From positions 248,001 to 312,000 of the forward strand of contig MU623349.1 in the NCBI GenBank assembly GCA_025201765.1: a stretch of DNA of 64,000 nt, in the 5' to 3' direction. This document shows, in pieces, positions 1 to 10,672 of this stretch (positions within the stretch are counted from its first letter, which is position 1; every line of letters begins with the position of its first letter). Below the pieces are notes generated by a model. The model saw only the letters and a program-made list of their open reading frames with translations. It was not told where the DNA came from and made no database searches. The translations under genes and the position numbers were made by a program. The stretch is from Daldinia sp. FL1419 (Eukaryota; Ascomycota; Sordariomycetes; Xylariales; Hypoxylaceae).

Positions 1-3000
1 TTCGAGCTCTTCGATCTCTCGTTTGAACTTTTCGATCTCTCGAAGAGTCTTACGGTAGGTAAGATTATCCATAATGTTCTTCTTCCTCAACTCACTGTTG
101 CTAACTTCTTCCTTGATTTTGTTAGTTCGGGCCGTTAGATCATTCATATCCTTCTCGATGCGCTTAATGACTTTGTCGAGCGACTGAATTTGTCGCTCGT
201 TGGCAGCGAGGAGTGCTGGTCCGCCGCGATCCAGATAGTCTTGTATGTCGCTGTTAACTAACTTGAGTTTATTTACCGATGCCGCAAGTCCGTCGCGTTC
301 GTCGGCAACCTTTTTCTCTTTCGCACGCCCCCTCTGTTGCGTGTCATCTCGGATAGCCTTGGCTTTAGAAATTTCGGGTTCTATTAGCCCTATCTCTTTA
401 TCCGCTTCTTGGATGACTTCTTTTTGCTTATTCATGTCATCTTTCTGAGCTTGAATCTGGTCTTGGAAATTCTTCTTCCGCTCAAGCTGCCGACCAGCGT
501 CGCTAATTCTATTGCTTAGTCGACTCCGCTCAAGTTCAAGCGAACTAATTAGGTCCCGCATGCGTTGTCTATCGCCTGACAGTTGAGAGCAACTGTGTTT
601 TACTCCTTTCATTTGCTCGGCGCATTTGTCTTGCAGTTCATGGATCTCGTGGGTGCTTCGGACTGCACCGCTGGATTGTTGTTGAGACATTATACTCTCC
701 ACTTGAGCTTCGGCTTCTTCAATCTCTCGGTGCGTTTGAGAGATATTGTGTACTGTCTTGCTCATCGACTCGAGGTCTTGCTTTTCTTCTAATCTTCCTC
801 GGACGATCTCATCCATCTCCTCAACACTTTGCACCAATCCCTCTTCTCTTTCCTTGGCCACTCGGATCTCCCTGTCAGTCTCGTCCTTTTCCGACATTAG
901 TCTAGCGTATGTTTCGCTTTGAGGGCGAACAGCTCGAAGATTTCCTAATAACTCCTCGCACTCAGCCAGCTCAGTTTGCATTTCCTCTTTCTTAGTTTCC
1001 CCAAGCGCTTCTTTGATTTTCTTAACTAAGCGCGACTTCTCATTTACATCAACAAAAGTGCGATCGCAGAGTTTACACCTATTGTGTTTATTCAACACTT
1101 TTTGGCATTCTAGATAATAGTCCTTAAAGTGTTCGAAGAGAGCTAAATCCTTTTCCAGGGTGAGGATCTCTTCTTCAAGGCGCTCAATCTCTTGAGGTAG
1201 CTTATCAACGCTCGGCTCGGACGTAGAATCTGCTGCCTTGAGCGCGTTAAGTACCGCCAATTTGCATCTTTCCATCTCTTCATTGTGTTTTCTCGCCGTC
1301 GCTTGTGAACTGGAAAGGGTATATTGCACCTGCTTAAGTTGCTGGACAGTATCGTCACGCTTTCGAACTGACTCGTCGTAGGCTTGTGTCTTTAGTTGCA
1401 AAGCATTCTGAAACTCGCGGTTAATAGTAGAAGGCTCCCACGAGCTGCTGACCATGCTAGATATTTTATCACTCCAGGTGCCGGTCAGAGTATCTAGTTT
1501 CTTCTTCTTATCAGCCAACTCCATCTTGCGAACGTCTAATTGCGCTCGATCAGCGAGGAGTTTAGTGGATTCCATGAGCTCAAACTTGAGTTTATTATTC
1601 TCGGCCTCCAGTTGTTGCAGCTTGCTCTCCTCCTGCTGTAATCTCGTATCGAAACCAGCCTTTTGCAATTCCTGGGTAGCCTGTCCAAGCCGTTGCTCCA
1701 CATCCTTAAAAGATGCGTCAAGTAACGCCTTACTACCTTCGTCAACTTCTACTGAGCTGAGGTCTTTTTGTAGAGCCGCAATCCGTTTCTCTATCTTTCC
1801 AATCGCTTGCCTCGCGAAGACGCGGTTCTGTGTATGGCGAGCTTTCTGATTATCCAGGTCGCCAATGGCAGCCCTCTTTTTTTCGAGCTCGTCGGCATTT
1901 TCTGACTGCAAACTCTCAAATTCCCGCTTCTTGTCTGCTAGGAGGGTCTGGATCCGTTCCTGGAACGTTTGAACTTTGTGGTCGTCTAGATCCCCATCGA
2001 AGCCACGAATACTGTGTAGTTGAGCTGCTTGATGGATGTGCTCAATCCGCAGAGCAAGCTGACGTTCATATTTTGCTTTATCGGATTGGTGCATTCCCTG
2101 CTCTGCTAATTTCTCTTTCACTTCATCACTTGTCTTTGAATGATCCTTCTGGTATTGCCGGAATTGCTCAATGTTCTCTTTATGTTCTTGTTCGAGTCTG
2201 GCGACTCGATCTTCGTACTGCGCTAGGGTGTCCTGTAACCAATCGTCGGGCTCGTCCATCTCGGTCATTCTAGATTTCGTCTCCTCTAATTTCTGTTGAA
2301 GATAGCCAAGTTCTCTCTGGTTACTCCTCAAATCATTCACGATGTTGAGAAAGCTATTTGCCTCTCGGTGCATCTCAACAGCGTTTCGATCAGCCTCATC
2401 CTTTTCCTTCTCCATTCGTCCACACTCTTTACGTAGCCTCTCTATTTCCTCGTATAACGCCCGCGATTGTTTTTCACACCTGTCTGCCTTCTCCTTGTTC
2501 ATTTTGTCCTGGCCCTCCATTATTTTGTATTTCTGTAGGTCTTCCCCCTGTTTCTTTTTCAGCATCTTGAGATTGTCAATTGCTTTGGTATATTTCATAG
2601 CCTCGAAAATCTCATCAAATCGCTTTTTGAGGGCTGAAGGTTCACTCATAGGCCATAATGATTCGTCTTGATGGCAGAATATCACAGCATCGAGGATAGC
2701 TGGGGCAACACCCAGGCTGGTAGGCACGGCGGTATCGAGGTTAATTACTCTAGAGGAGGTTGAGTTCTTTTCGCCTCCATGATCGGTAAGGAGGGTGCCC
2801 TCGAGGGTCTTTTGGGATCTCGTAGTCTTCTTCACAGTGAGCTGTAGACTACGGGTAACGACGTATGTAGTATCGGGAGGAACTTTAAACTTGAGCTTGA
2901 CCTGGGCTAAGACCTCTCTTTCTCCGCATAGCTTAGGATCGTGGATGAAAGCTCCTCCTTTGCTGTTGGGAGGTAGCTCGCCGGTGGTGGCATATTTAAG

Positions 3001-3138
3001 GCACTCGATTATGGTAGTTTTACCCGAGCCATTGTATCCGACAATGAGAGTTAGGGGAGTATTAAACTGTATGGTCTCTCGGGTAAGGTGACTGAAGGAG
3101 CGAACACCCGAGATGGATAGTTTATCTATCTTAGACAT
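1..3138 (-). CDS. RAD50: DNA repair ATPase Rad50 (5' part, cut by window edge)
   Basis: This is the SMC-like ATPase of the Mre11-Rad50-Nbs1 complex, which tethers and processes DNA double-strand breaks in the nucleus. The reading frame is open from ATG at 3138 to base 1 (1,046 codons) with no intron seen. The N-terminus starts MSKIDKLSISGVRSF and has a Walker A (GYNGSGKTT) around residues 33-42. The Q-loop region (FCHQDESLWPM) lies near residue 155. A long charged coiled coil follows, interrupted by the zinc hook CKLC near residue 687, where Rad50 family members carry CxxC. Fungal Rad50 is about 1,300 residues, so roughly the last 260 residues (returning coil, signature motif, Walker B) lie outside the window. 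It is head-to-head with wc-2 across 1.8 kb. The identification is very secure; the open end is only the window boundary. Confidence 0.97.
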   Translation of the reverse strand, partial: MSKIDKLSISGVRSFSHLTRETIQFNTPLTLIVGYNGSGKTTIIECLKYATTGELPPNSKGGAFIHDPKLCGEREVLAQVKLKFKVPPDTTYVVTRSLQLTVKKTTRSQKTLEGTLLTDHGGEKNSTSSRVINLDTAVPTSLGVAPAILDAVIFCHQDESLWPMSEPSALKKRFDEIFEAMKYTKAIDNLKMLKKKQGEDLQKYKIMEGQDKMNKEKADRCEKQSRALYEEIERLRKECGRMEKEKDEADRNAVEMHREANSFLNIVNDLRSNQRELGYLQQKLEETKSRMTEMDEPDDWLQDTLAQYEDRVARLEQEHKENIEQFRQYQKDHSKTSDEVKEKLAEQGMHQSDKAKYERQLALRIEHIHQAAQLHSIRGFDGDLDDHKVQTFQERIQTLLADKKREFESLQSENADELEKKRAAIGDLDNQKARHTQNRVFARQAIGKIEKRIAALQKDLSSVEVDEGSKALLDASFKDVEQRLGQATQELQKAGFDTRLQQEESKLQQLEAENNKLKFELMESTKLLADRAQLDVRKMELADKKKKLDTLTGTWSDKISSMVSSSWEPSTINREFQNALQLKTQAYDESVRKRDDTVQQLKQVQYTLSSSQATARKHNEEMERCKLAVLNALKAADSTSEPSVDKLPQEIERLEEEILTLEKDLALFEHFKDYYLECQKVLNKHNRCKLCDRTFVDVNEKSRLVKKIKEALGETKKEEMQTELAECEELLGNLRAVRPQSETYARLMSEKDETDREIRVAKEREEGLVQSVEEMDEIVRGRLEEKQDLESMSKTVHNISQTHREIEEAEAQVESIMSQQQSSGAVRSTHEIHELQDKCAEQMKGVKHSCSQLSGDRQRMRDLISSLELERSRLSNRISDAGRQLERKKNFQDQIQAQKDDMNKQKEVIQEADKEIGLIEPEISKAKAIRDDTQQRGRAKEKKVADERDGLAASVNKLKLVNSDIQDYLDRGGPALLAANERQIQSLDKVIKRIEKDMNDLTARTNKIKEEVSNSELRKKNIMDNLTYRKTLREIEKFKREIEELE

Positions 3139-4960
3139 TGCGATTGATCAAAGCCCCGAGGTTTCCGGACTACAAAGCAGTCGTCCCATGCTATGGGACT
3201 AATATTATCGAAGTAGTTTTAACTCGGAGGTCTTCGCTTATTATTGGATACGCTTGAGACGGTTATTGAGTTATTTGTGGCCTTTTCAAGGTGGAAAGTT
3301 GCTTATGAAATTGCTGATGATTACTTTAGAGGGACGCGTCGAAATACGGTTTCTTTTTGGAGGTGAACGCGCCTTAGGAAATTGTACGTAGATGCCTGCC
3401 TGAGTGCCTACGTATTGTACCAATGTACTATATGGTACTAGGGTAGTACCTGCAGCAGCCTAAACTTAGTTACTTAGGGCGCCAGAGTGCAGGACCTCGG
3501 GAGCGGGCAATTCAATCTTTGGATCCTCCCTCCCGATGAAGTTCCGCTTTGTGTATAACTACATATGTGCCTAATGTATATGAATAAATTTGGTAAACGT
3601 AATAGACGTTACGGGAGGGGAACCGCACCTTAAAATAAATGCTCATTGGTAAGGTGTTAGATGGCATAACTAAAGCCAATGTAAGAAATGGTTGCATTAG
3701 TTATGCAGTATATTCTGAATTTTTAAGTTTTTTTCCTGAACCTGGCATATACAGCATAAAAAGAAATTTCCTATCGCCGGCAGTACGCAGAAGCAGAGAA
3801 GTAAGCAAGCAGGCGAGATGCACAAGGTAGTAAGGTAGTACAAATAAGAAAGATATGTATGTATTAATTACCAAGGTACCTAGCGATCGTCCGGCCTATG
3901 GGTCTTTTTCCCAGATCGCCTTGGCTTTCTGACGTATTGTAAGTGGGTATGTACGTAAAGAGCTACCGGCCAGAAGAATACCGTCAGAATAGATTCCCTA
4001 ACATGAAAATTTATACAACAACATTTATTACAATGACCTGAATTATTAAAATATAAAGAGTACTATAATATGAAAAACAGCTTCAACTTTATTTTAATAA
4101 TTTTTATCAAATATTAATAAATAATTTAAATAAGTAGGTAGATAAGCAAGCGAGCTTCGTGTTAAACCCACAAGGTATCTATTTTGACGCGATTCTGCCG
4201 GCGCACAATGTGTATTAGAGGCATTAGTTCCCTCTAGGTTAGGTGGTTCTTATAGGTAGTAGCAGTAGCGTATGTACAATACTTCCCATATACCTGGTAT
4301 TGGAATCTTGTAATCGACCTTCCGTACAAGTACTAGTACAATTCCAGGTCACACGGCAATCCATATTGTTAATCGAGAAAGTGAAATCCCATCCCGTTTT
4401 CTTCGATATGCCCCTGCCCCCTTTACCAATCCCTCATGCTGTTATTGCTGCTATTACTGCTATTGTTGCCATTGCTACTACCCCAGCTTTAAACATATGC
4501 TTTTGACTTATTTGAGTTGCTTTGAGTTGTCTTTAACCTATGATCTTCCATATCTCCCACCCTTTTTCTTCTCTATGTAGCTCCTCACATAAAACCAATC
4601 CTACATCTACCTAACCCAGGTATCTACCATCCACCATACCGAGGGGTACCTTAGTTCAAATTGGTGTGGATTCCCTCGTTCTTTTTTTTTCTTTCTTTTC
4701 ATAAAATCTTCTATCATCTTCGACCATCCTAAATTAATACCTTCATACCTAGGTTTGTTCATCGAGTTCGACTGGACTGACCCGTTCCTCTCATTTGTCC
4801 ATCTTATTTATTCGGGTGCGATCGACCAGATGCTCTTGTTGAAAAGACCCGAGTGCTCTCCATTCCCCAGTAATAAGACACACTACTGCTGCGTCGCATT
4901 TAACTACGGTTCAGACTCAAGCTGCCGCCGCCGTCGCCGCCACGACCCACTATCGCTATC
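3139..4960. other. Intergenic spacer between divergent RAD50 and wc-2
   Basis: This 1.8-kb spacer contains no convincing coding sequence. An AT-rich block lies at about 4010-4140. CT-rich, T-rich tracts at about 4680-4740 are typical of fungal promoters and 5' leaders and lie just upstream of wc-2. It presumably holds both promoters and a long wc-2 5' UTR. Confidence 0.6.
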
Positions 4961-6620
4961 ATGGACCACGGACCACCACCTCCAAACCCCAACGACTTAT
5001 TTGAGTTTACCGCGTCGGTTACATTGAATCCGGTGAGTACTAACGGCAGTATGCTTTCATACTCATGTCTCGGCCGTAACCAGTCCCGCTAGTCTCAAAC
5101 TCTGTTGCCCTAGCCCTACTAATATTGACTTCGATACATCAGATGACGGCCGCCGATCAGAACGACATGATGTCGCTCTACGATACCACCATGTTCACAA
5201 ACTTCGATGGCCTGCCGATGAGTCTTGACGGTCTTAACGATATGACTGGTGTCCCACCGCAGGCGTACCCGTCAGTGTCCGCAGCTGCGAACCAGCAAGG
5301 CGCGCTCATCCAAAACGATGCCATGCAATTTACATCAAATACAGGCGATAACACAGTCCCCCCGCCTCCGCCGCCAACTACAGGGATCGCACCGAACTTC
5401 CCTGCCCCTATGCAGCCTACCCTACAAGGAGGGAGCACATTGACCGAGTTCACCAAGAGGAGGAATTGGCCTGCAAAAGTCGTAGAAGAACTCAAGGACT
5501 TTTTGCAGATATTGGATGCTCACGGGAGAATTAAATATGCGTCACCAAGCGTCGCGTCCTTGACTGGCTATGAATCGGAAGAGCTAATCGACCGGTTTGT
5601 TAAGGATCTAATTCATCCAGATGATGTGGGGACCTTCACATCCGACATGAACGAATCTATAGCCACCGGGAACCCATTGCGCATGTTTTATCGTCTTAAA
5701 AAGAAGGATGGCAGTTACGCCATATTCGAGTCTGTCGGCCACGCACATATCGCCGCAGCTAAGTTTGCGCCAAACCCAGAAAACCAGTCACCATTTTGTC
5801 AGTCAGTGTTCATGATGTCACGGCCGTATCCCACTAAGAATGCCTCACTATTGGACTCATTCCTAGAGCACAAGATCGAAAACGAGCGGCTAAGACGCCG
5901 AATTGCGGAGCTCCGGAGAGAAGAGGAAGAAGAAGAAGAAGCATCCCAGCAGAGTTGGTTCGCAAGTCAAGAAGGCCGATCAGACATTGCTGCATCGGAG
6001 GATACGATGTTGACATCCTCTCAGAGTCCCGCCTTGTTCCACCAGTCAAGCGCGGATTCACAAGCCATGCCGCCTCCTGAAAGGCCGACGCCGCTGAATA
6101 TAGCATTGACGAGGGAAAATCTTGAGGGAGTGACGGCAGGAAACCGGCCGGATTCGATTAGGGATAAGATGGCGAGATATGAAGGCGCGTCACACACCGA
6201 TACTATCGAGATGCTGACCGGTTTGAGATATGTTGAAGGCGAACGAAGTCGTGGTATTACTACCGGAAATTCTAGTCCGACTTTAATTAAAGGTGATGTT
6301 GGTATTGCGATCCCGATCGATAGAGATCCCAGGACAGGAGAGAAGAAGAAGAAGCTTAAGGTTGCCGAGGAATATGTCTGTACTGACTGTGGTGCGTATA
6401 ATAAGCCGTATGTGAGCCGCACGGATCATCGTTCTAACATGGTCCAGGAACACTTGATTCCCCAGAGTGGAGAAAAGGTCCCCAAGGGCCCAAGACTCTT
6501 TGCAACGCTTGCGGCCTCCGATGGGCGAAAAAGGAAAAGAAAAAGATTGCTAATAGCGGAGGTAATATGGGTCACCATGGTCCCGGGCCTCTATCTATAC
6601 CTATCATGGAGCAGCAGTGA
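4961..6620 (+). CDS. wc-2: White collar-2: PAS and GATA zinc-finger blue-light/clock transcription factor
   Basis: This is the WC-2 partner of WC-1 in the nuclear White Collar Complex, which activates light-induced and circadian genes. Exons are 4961-5032, 5143-6391 and 6448-6620, giving 497 aa. The introns (110 and 56 nt) have GT..AG ends and CTAAT/CTAAC branch sites. A PAS domain spans roughly residues 135-240 ([15 protein letters not shown] ... [10 protein letters not shown]), followed by an Arg/Glu-rich stretch. The C-terminal GATA finger (about 436-465) is CTDCG-x17-CNAC, a C-x2-C-x18-C-x2-C finger, followed by a basic KKEKKK stretch. The finger is only restored when the second intron is removed; unspliced reading destroys it, which supports the model. 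The protein ends PIMEQQ. The length is close to the Neurospora protein (about 530 aa). The first intron is inferred from conservation of the N-terminal [12 protein letters not shown] region and could be checked with RNA reads. Confidence 0.95.
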
Positions 6621-7788
6621 GCGTCTCTTTAAGGTGAAAGGGTTATCGTCCCAGGCAAATCGATAATAGAACCTGTGGTGTATGGCGTATAGGTATTTCC
6701 TGAGGTACATGAAAGTGCTTTATGCTCATGGGCATTTCGAATCGGTCGAAATATAGGCATGGAGTCGGAATAAAATCATGGTGTGTTGACTTTTACGAAT
6801 GGGCTTGTTACACGATATGGCCTTTTCTTCCCCCCTTTCATATTTTCTTATTATATTTTGTCCGTTCTTTTCTTCGAGATACCTGGGAACGAATATGTTG
6901 CGGGCTGTACGATTCACGGGGATATCTCACAGGCAACAAAATGGGTGGCTATGGACTATTTAGATGTATACGGTATATCACGAGACAAGGAAACAAGAAT
7001 GCTAATGCGGGTTTTTATTCTATTTTTAATTTGAGGCTTACATACTAAAGTAACACGATAATGATAACTCGCGATCTTGATCCCCTTCTATTATCACAAC
7101 AGTTTCTATCAACAGCTATTACCTACCTACCTACATATTTGTTTGATCCACCGCACTTCAGATGTGATACTTCTCCTTTATAGGAAGCTCAATCTCTGCA
7201 CGAATTGCAGCATCATGGTGTATTGTGACATACCATCCTGTAGCGAGCGCCATTTTTGACTACGCCGGCCTCGCTATCCCCCCCCTCCCCCCCGCGGACA
7301 ACCACTCATTACCGTTGCGGCGTAAACCCCGGAGCGTAGCAGCTACGACAGCGGCAATAGGGGTTCGCGGTAAATGCCTGACGACACGGGATGCAACAAA
7401 CAGTCATGTTTATAAATGCTAAGTGGGATGCGCTCAGCTGGTTGGTGGGCTACTCTACACTCTGCAGAGCCCGCTATACATATTTATTCGTCGGTCTAGG
7501 CCCTGCGCTTGCGAAGGGTCCATAGTATGGGGTGTTATATGGTTACACGATCTCGATCGCATGTATTGAGTCTTTGCCCAGTAAGTCAATGATCGGCGCT
7601 TTTAGGGAGGTCAACTCATGGAATCTCTTTCGAAATTTTTAGAACCGCAGCTCAGCTAAATACTACTAGATAACTGCAAGTAATAGCTTGCGCTTTCTTT
7701 CATAACATCATGACTTGAGAATATCCCTCAAGTATACGGGCTAGCGGTGCGACCGTCCCTTTGTAGAAAGCTCGCGGGATGGTGCCGT
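6621..7788. other. Spacer / 3' regions of convergent genes
   Basis: These 1.17 kb lie between the converging ends of wc-2 and the small Gly/Asp-rich gene. Short open frames are present but none has recognisable similarity or good codon structure. A short CCTA run occurs near 7122. I see nothing else. Confidence 0.5.
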
Positions 7789-8662
7789 TTACGAGAGGAA
7801 CTTGGATGCTAGACCAAGAAGGCTCGATCCCGAGGATTCCGCCTTACCACCGCCCTGGCTCTTTAGGTACATCTTCAGAGCCATCTCTCCAGCCTTCATG
7901 ACGGCGGACTCCTTGCTACTATCACTGGAGACCTTACCCTGGGAAGCCTTCTGGTCGAAAAGCTACAGGTGAAGTTTCAGCATGTGCCCACAGTGCAAAA
8001 AAGCAAAGTCCCATTCTGTACGTACCTTGCTAGCTTCAGCCATAGCGAGACCTACGAAAGCACTTTGGCTGCTACTCTCCTGCGTGTTCGTTAGTATTCC
8101 GCCTAGTAACACAGCGTCTTGCAAGCGGGGTTTCTGGTCGTACATGGCTGTTTCCGCCCTGGCCACTAGTAAACAGCTTAAGAGCCTGCATGGCGGCGGC
8201 AGAACCTAAGCTTTTGTCGTCCGCGTCGTTATCATCGTCGTCACGCTCGAAAAAGCGCCTGTGCTGCTTCACAGCATCATCTTCGTCTACGTCTTCGTCC
8301 GCGAGGGACTGCTTCTTTTGGGTGAGGGCGCCCAACAAGCTGGAGAAGAGGTCACTGCTGCCTGAGTTCCCCGCATGTCGAGTCGCGTGTTCTGCAGCCC
8401 CGCGGAAGTCATCGTCGTCAGAGCGAGGATAGCCACCACCGGCGGGATATGCGCCGCCGTGCGTCACTAAAAAAAGGTCGCCGTTAGAAGGAAGTATTCG
8501 GTACGTATAAAGTTGATTCGCAGTTAAACATACTGTTACCGCCGAAATCTATGGTTACATTAGAGTGATTAGCTGCTGATTTGACCCTGAGGATCATAAG
8601 GATCATACGCATGCGGGGCAGGCATATTCGCCAAGCTTACCTTGTTCTCTCTCCCCGCTCAT
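7789..8662 (-). CDS. Small Gly/Asp-rich 'beta-flanking'-type conserved fungal protein
   Basis: This is a conserved small protein of filamentous fungi, annotated in some genomes as 'beta-flanking protein'; its function is unknown to me. The model has five exons: 8641-8662, 8534-8548 (15 nt), 8144-8466, 8026-8079 and 7789-7962, giving 195 aa. All junctions are GT-AG and phases agree. The N-terminus is Gly-rich, then come an acidic stretch, a conserved block (FRGAAEHATRHAGNSGSSDL) and a second acidic run. The helical tail contains SAAAMQALKLF, QSAFVGLAMAEASKLFDQ and SSLLGLASKFL. The tiny second exon supplies DFGGN and uses a strong GTATGT donor; skipping it also keeps the frame (QVTHGG instead of QDFGGNMTHGG), so that exon is the least certain part. 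No membrane segment is visible. Gene identity is fairly sure, role unknown. Confidence 0.82.
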
Positions 8663-10672
8663 ATTGAAAAGGTCTAAGCCAAAGAGTTTCTTTAAAAAAT
8701 GAAGGTGTAAGTGGATTTTTATAAAAATGTAAATTGATGATACGATGAAGAACCGAGAGAAAGCAAAGAAGTAACAAAGCACAAAGGTTAAGGATTATGT
8801 ATTTTCTAAGTTAGACGTGCATTAGCTACGAAGGGACAAAACGTTTATCTAGTCTCAGACCGAGACGAGACACCTGCGTCACAAGCTCCAGCGACCTAAG
8901 TTGAGCAGCACCAATCCATTGGACGATGACGTGTGCGGGGCATTCGCACCACGTTTAGGATTGTCCTGGGCATTGGAATTTTGGGGGCTAAGCAGCAAGC
9001 AATATAGTATGATTCCTACAAGGGTGAATTAGAGTTTATGAATACTAGAGTTGTTAATCAGGTGTATACATTTAAGCTAAATAGGTAATTAGTTGCCTCT
9101 TTTTTAAGGTAGTTACCTAGGCTAGGTAGGTAGTTATAGTTGTTGAAAGTATTGGCTAACCTAGGTAGTTACTCCTATTACATAGGTACACTTTCCCCTC
9201 TCTATGGGGTAATCAACTACTATTGGCAACTTCGTATCGATATAACCGCATATACTCGCTAATGGAGAAACCAGGATCTCTCCCGTCTTGAAACTCCCAA
9301 GAAAACACCAACCCGGTATCCCTTCACTTTGCAACCATCCACTTCCAGCATGTCGCAATTAATAAAATTCGACCAATTCGGCAAGATGCTCCAAACTCAC
9401 ATAGAATACGAGACCGCCTAGAAATCACGAGTCGCGTGTTTCCTTCTATAGAATAACTGCAACATAGTACTCAATTTGAGTTGGAGATGGTTAGTAAATT
9501 GCAGCTCATAAATTGCATCTATTATTATTCAGCCCCTGATTCTTCCATTCTCCCACTTCCCCTCCCCCCATTTCTCCCCTCCTTTTCGTACATGATTTTC
9601 CTATTTCCTACATGACTTGGAGATACTTGGAGTTACTTGAACTTTCTCAGCTGCATGCAGTCATCTTTCCAGATCTTCCCCAGCCCAATCACGCATATAT
9701 ATCACACAACCCGCATTAGAATGGCTGGAACGCAACATATGCAACATATGCAAACGGCCAAAGGTGGCTTAACTATTGGTTTCAGTCCTCTATTCCATTA
9801 CCTGGTTATCCTTCGTAAGCTGAAAGTGCATATTGTCACTTCTCATATTCCCTATTTAGAGTATCCCGAGATTTTCACCGCTTCGTGTCGACTGTCATCG
9901 TGCAGCACGTGGACCATTGCGTCGCCGAGGGCGGTTTTAATATTGTCGAGGGGCATTACTATCTAGGACGATGCAATAGAATACTAGAGTATCCCCCTTG
10001 CGTCTTGGTATAGTGCTTACCTACCTCCATAAGGCCTCGTTGGGGGTATAAGACCAGTGGACTGTGGATGACGAGGATAGTAACTTGTCGCAAGGTCCTT
10101 TACTACCACTATATTATTTTGCGCACTGCGATAACTCTAGATATAGGTAGCTACCATAGGCACCTAGTTCACAGGTTAGGCAGTCAACGTACCCGCTCCG
10201 TTGTGTGTTACTGTTGGTTCTTAAGCAAGACAAAACTTGGAAGCAGAAGAAGGAAAACTTACGACCTCACGTGAGGACGCCTGCGACAAGACCGGCCCAT
10301 CTGGCCTACGAACAAGCTGCCGACGTGTCGACGTCAGTTTGCTGGGAGCGTAGCAGCGAAGTCCAAAAATAGCTGTCGGTTGGCACTTCAAATTGCCATT
10401 CCGAGAACCATTTAACCCATTTGATTACTCGATTGTTGATCAGACCCTAATATATCTCATGTACCTTCAACAACGTTTCCTTATTGCTATTGCACGTAAT
10501 TCTCCGAAACACTACGTATTCAATAACCGTATGTTAGATGCCTACCTAAGGTGTTCAATCAGGCTACCGAAACATCGACCCAATTGCTACAAAGAGCTTA
10601 TAGCTATATCAATAGCTTTTCTTGTTGCAGCAACTGAATTATTTTCCCATTCCTTATTGACATCTTTACATC
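8663..10672. other. Spacer upstream of the FAD monooxygenase
   Basis: This is 2.0 kb with no convincing gene. Short TAGG/CCTA runs occur around 9106-9135 and a CT-rich block around 9540-9600. A perfect CACGTG-centred palindrome sits at 10265-10276 (listed separately). A 109-codon frame at 9637-9966 resembles nothing I recognise. Confidence 0.5.
10265..10276. promoter_or_regulatory. Perfect 12-bp palindrome CCTCACGTGAGG (E-box core)
   Basis: The sequence CCTCACGTGAGG is its own reverse complement and has the CACGTG core bound by bHLH regulators. It lies about 400 bp upstream of the monooxygenase start codon. The regulatory role is inferred from position and symmetry only. Confidence 0.4.

Noticed and set aside
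5178..6422. Antisense frames over wc-2 (and similar ones over RAD50, FAS alpha, FAS beta and MFS)
   Set aside because: They mirror the codon structure of the real gene on the other strand and have no independent similarity.
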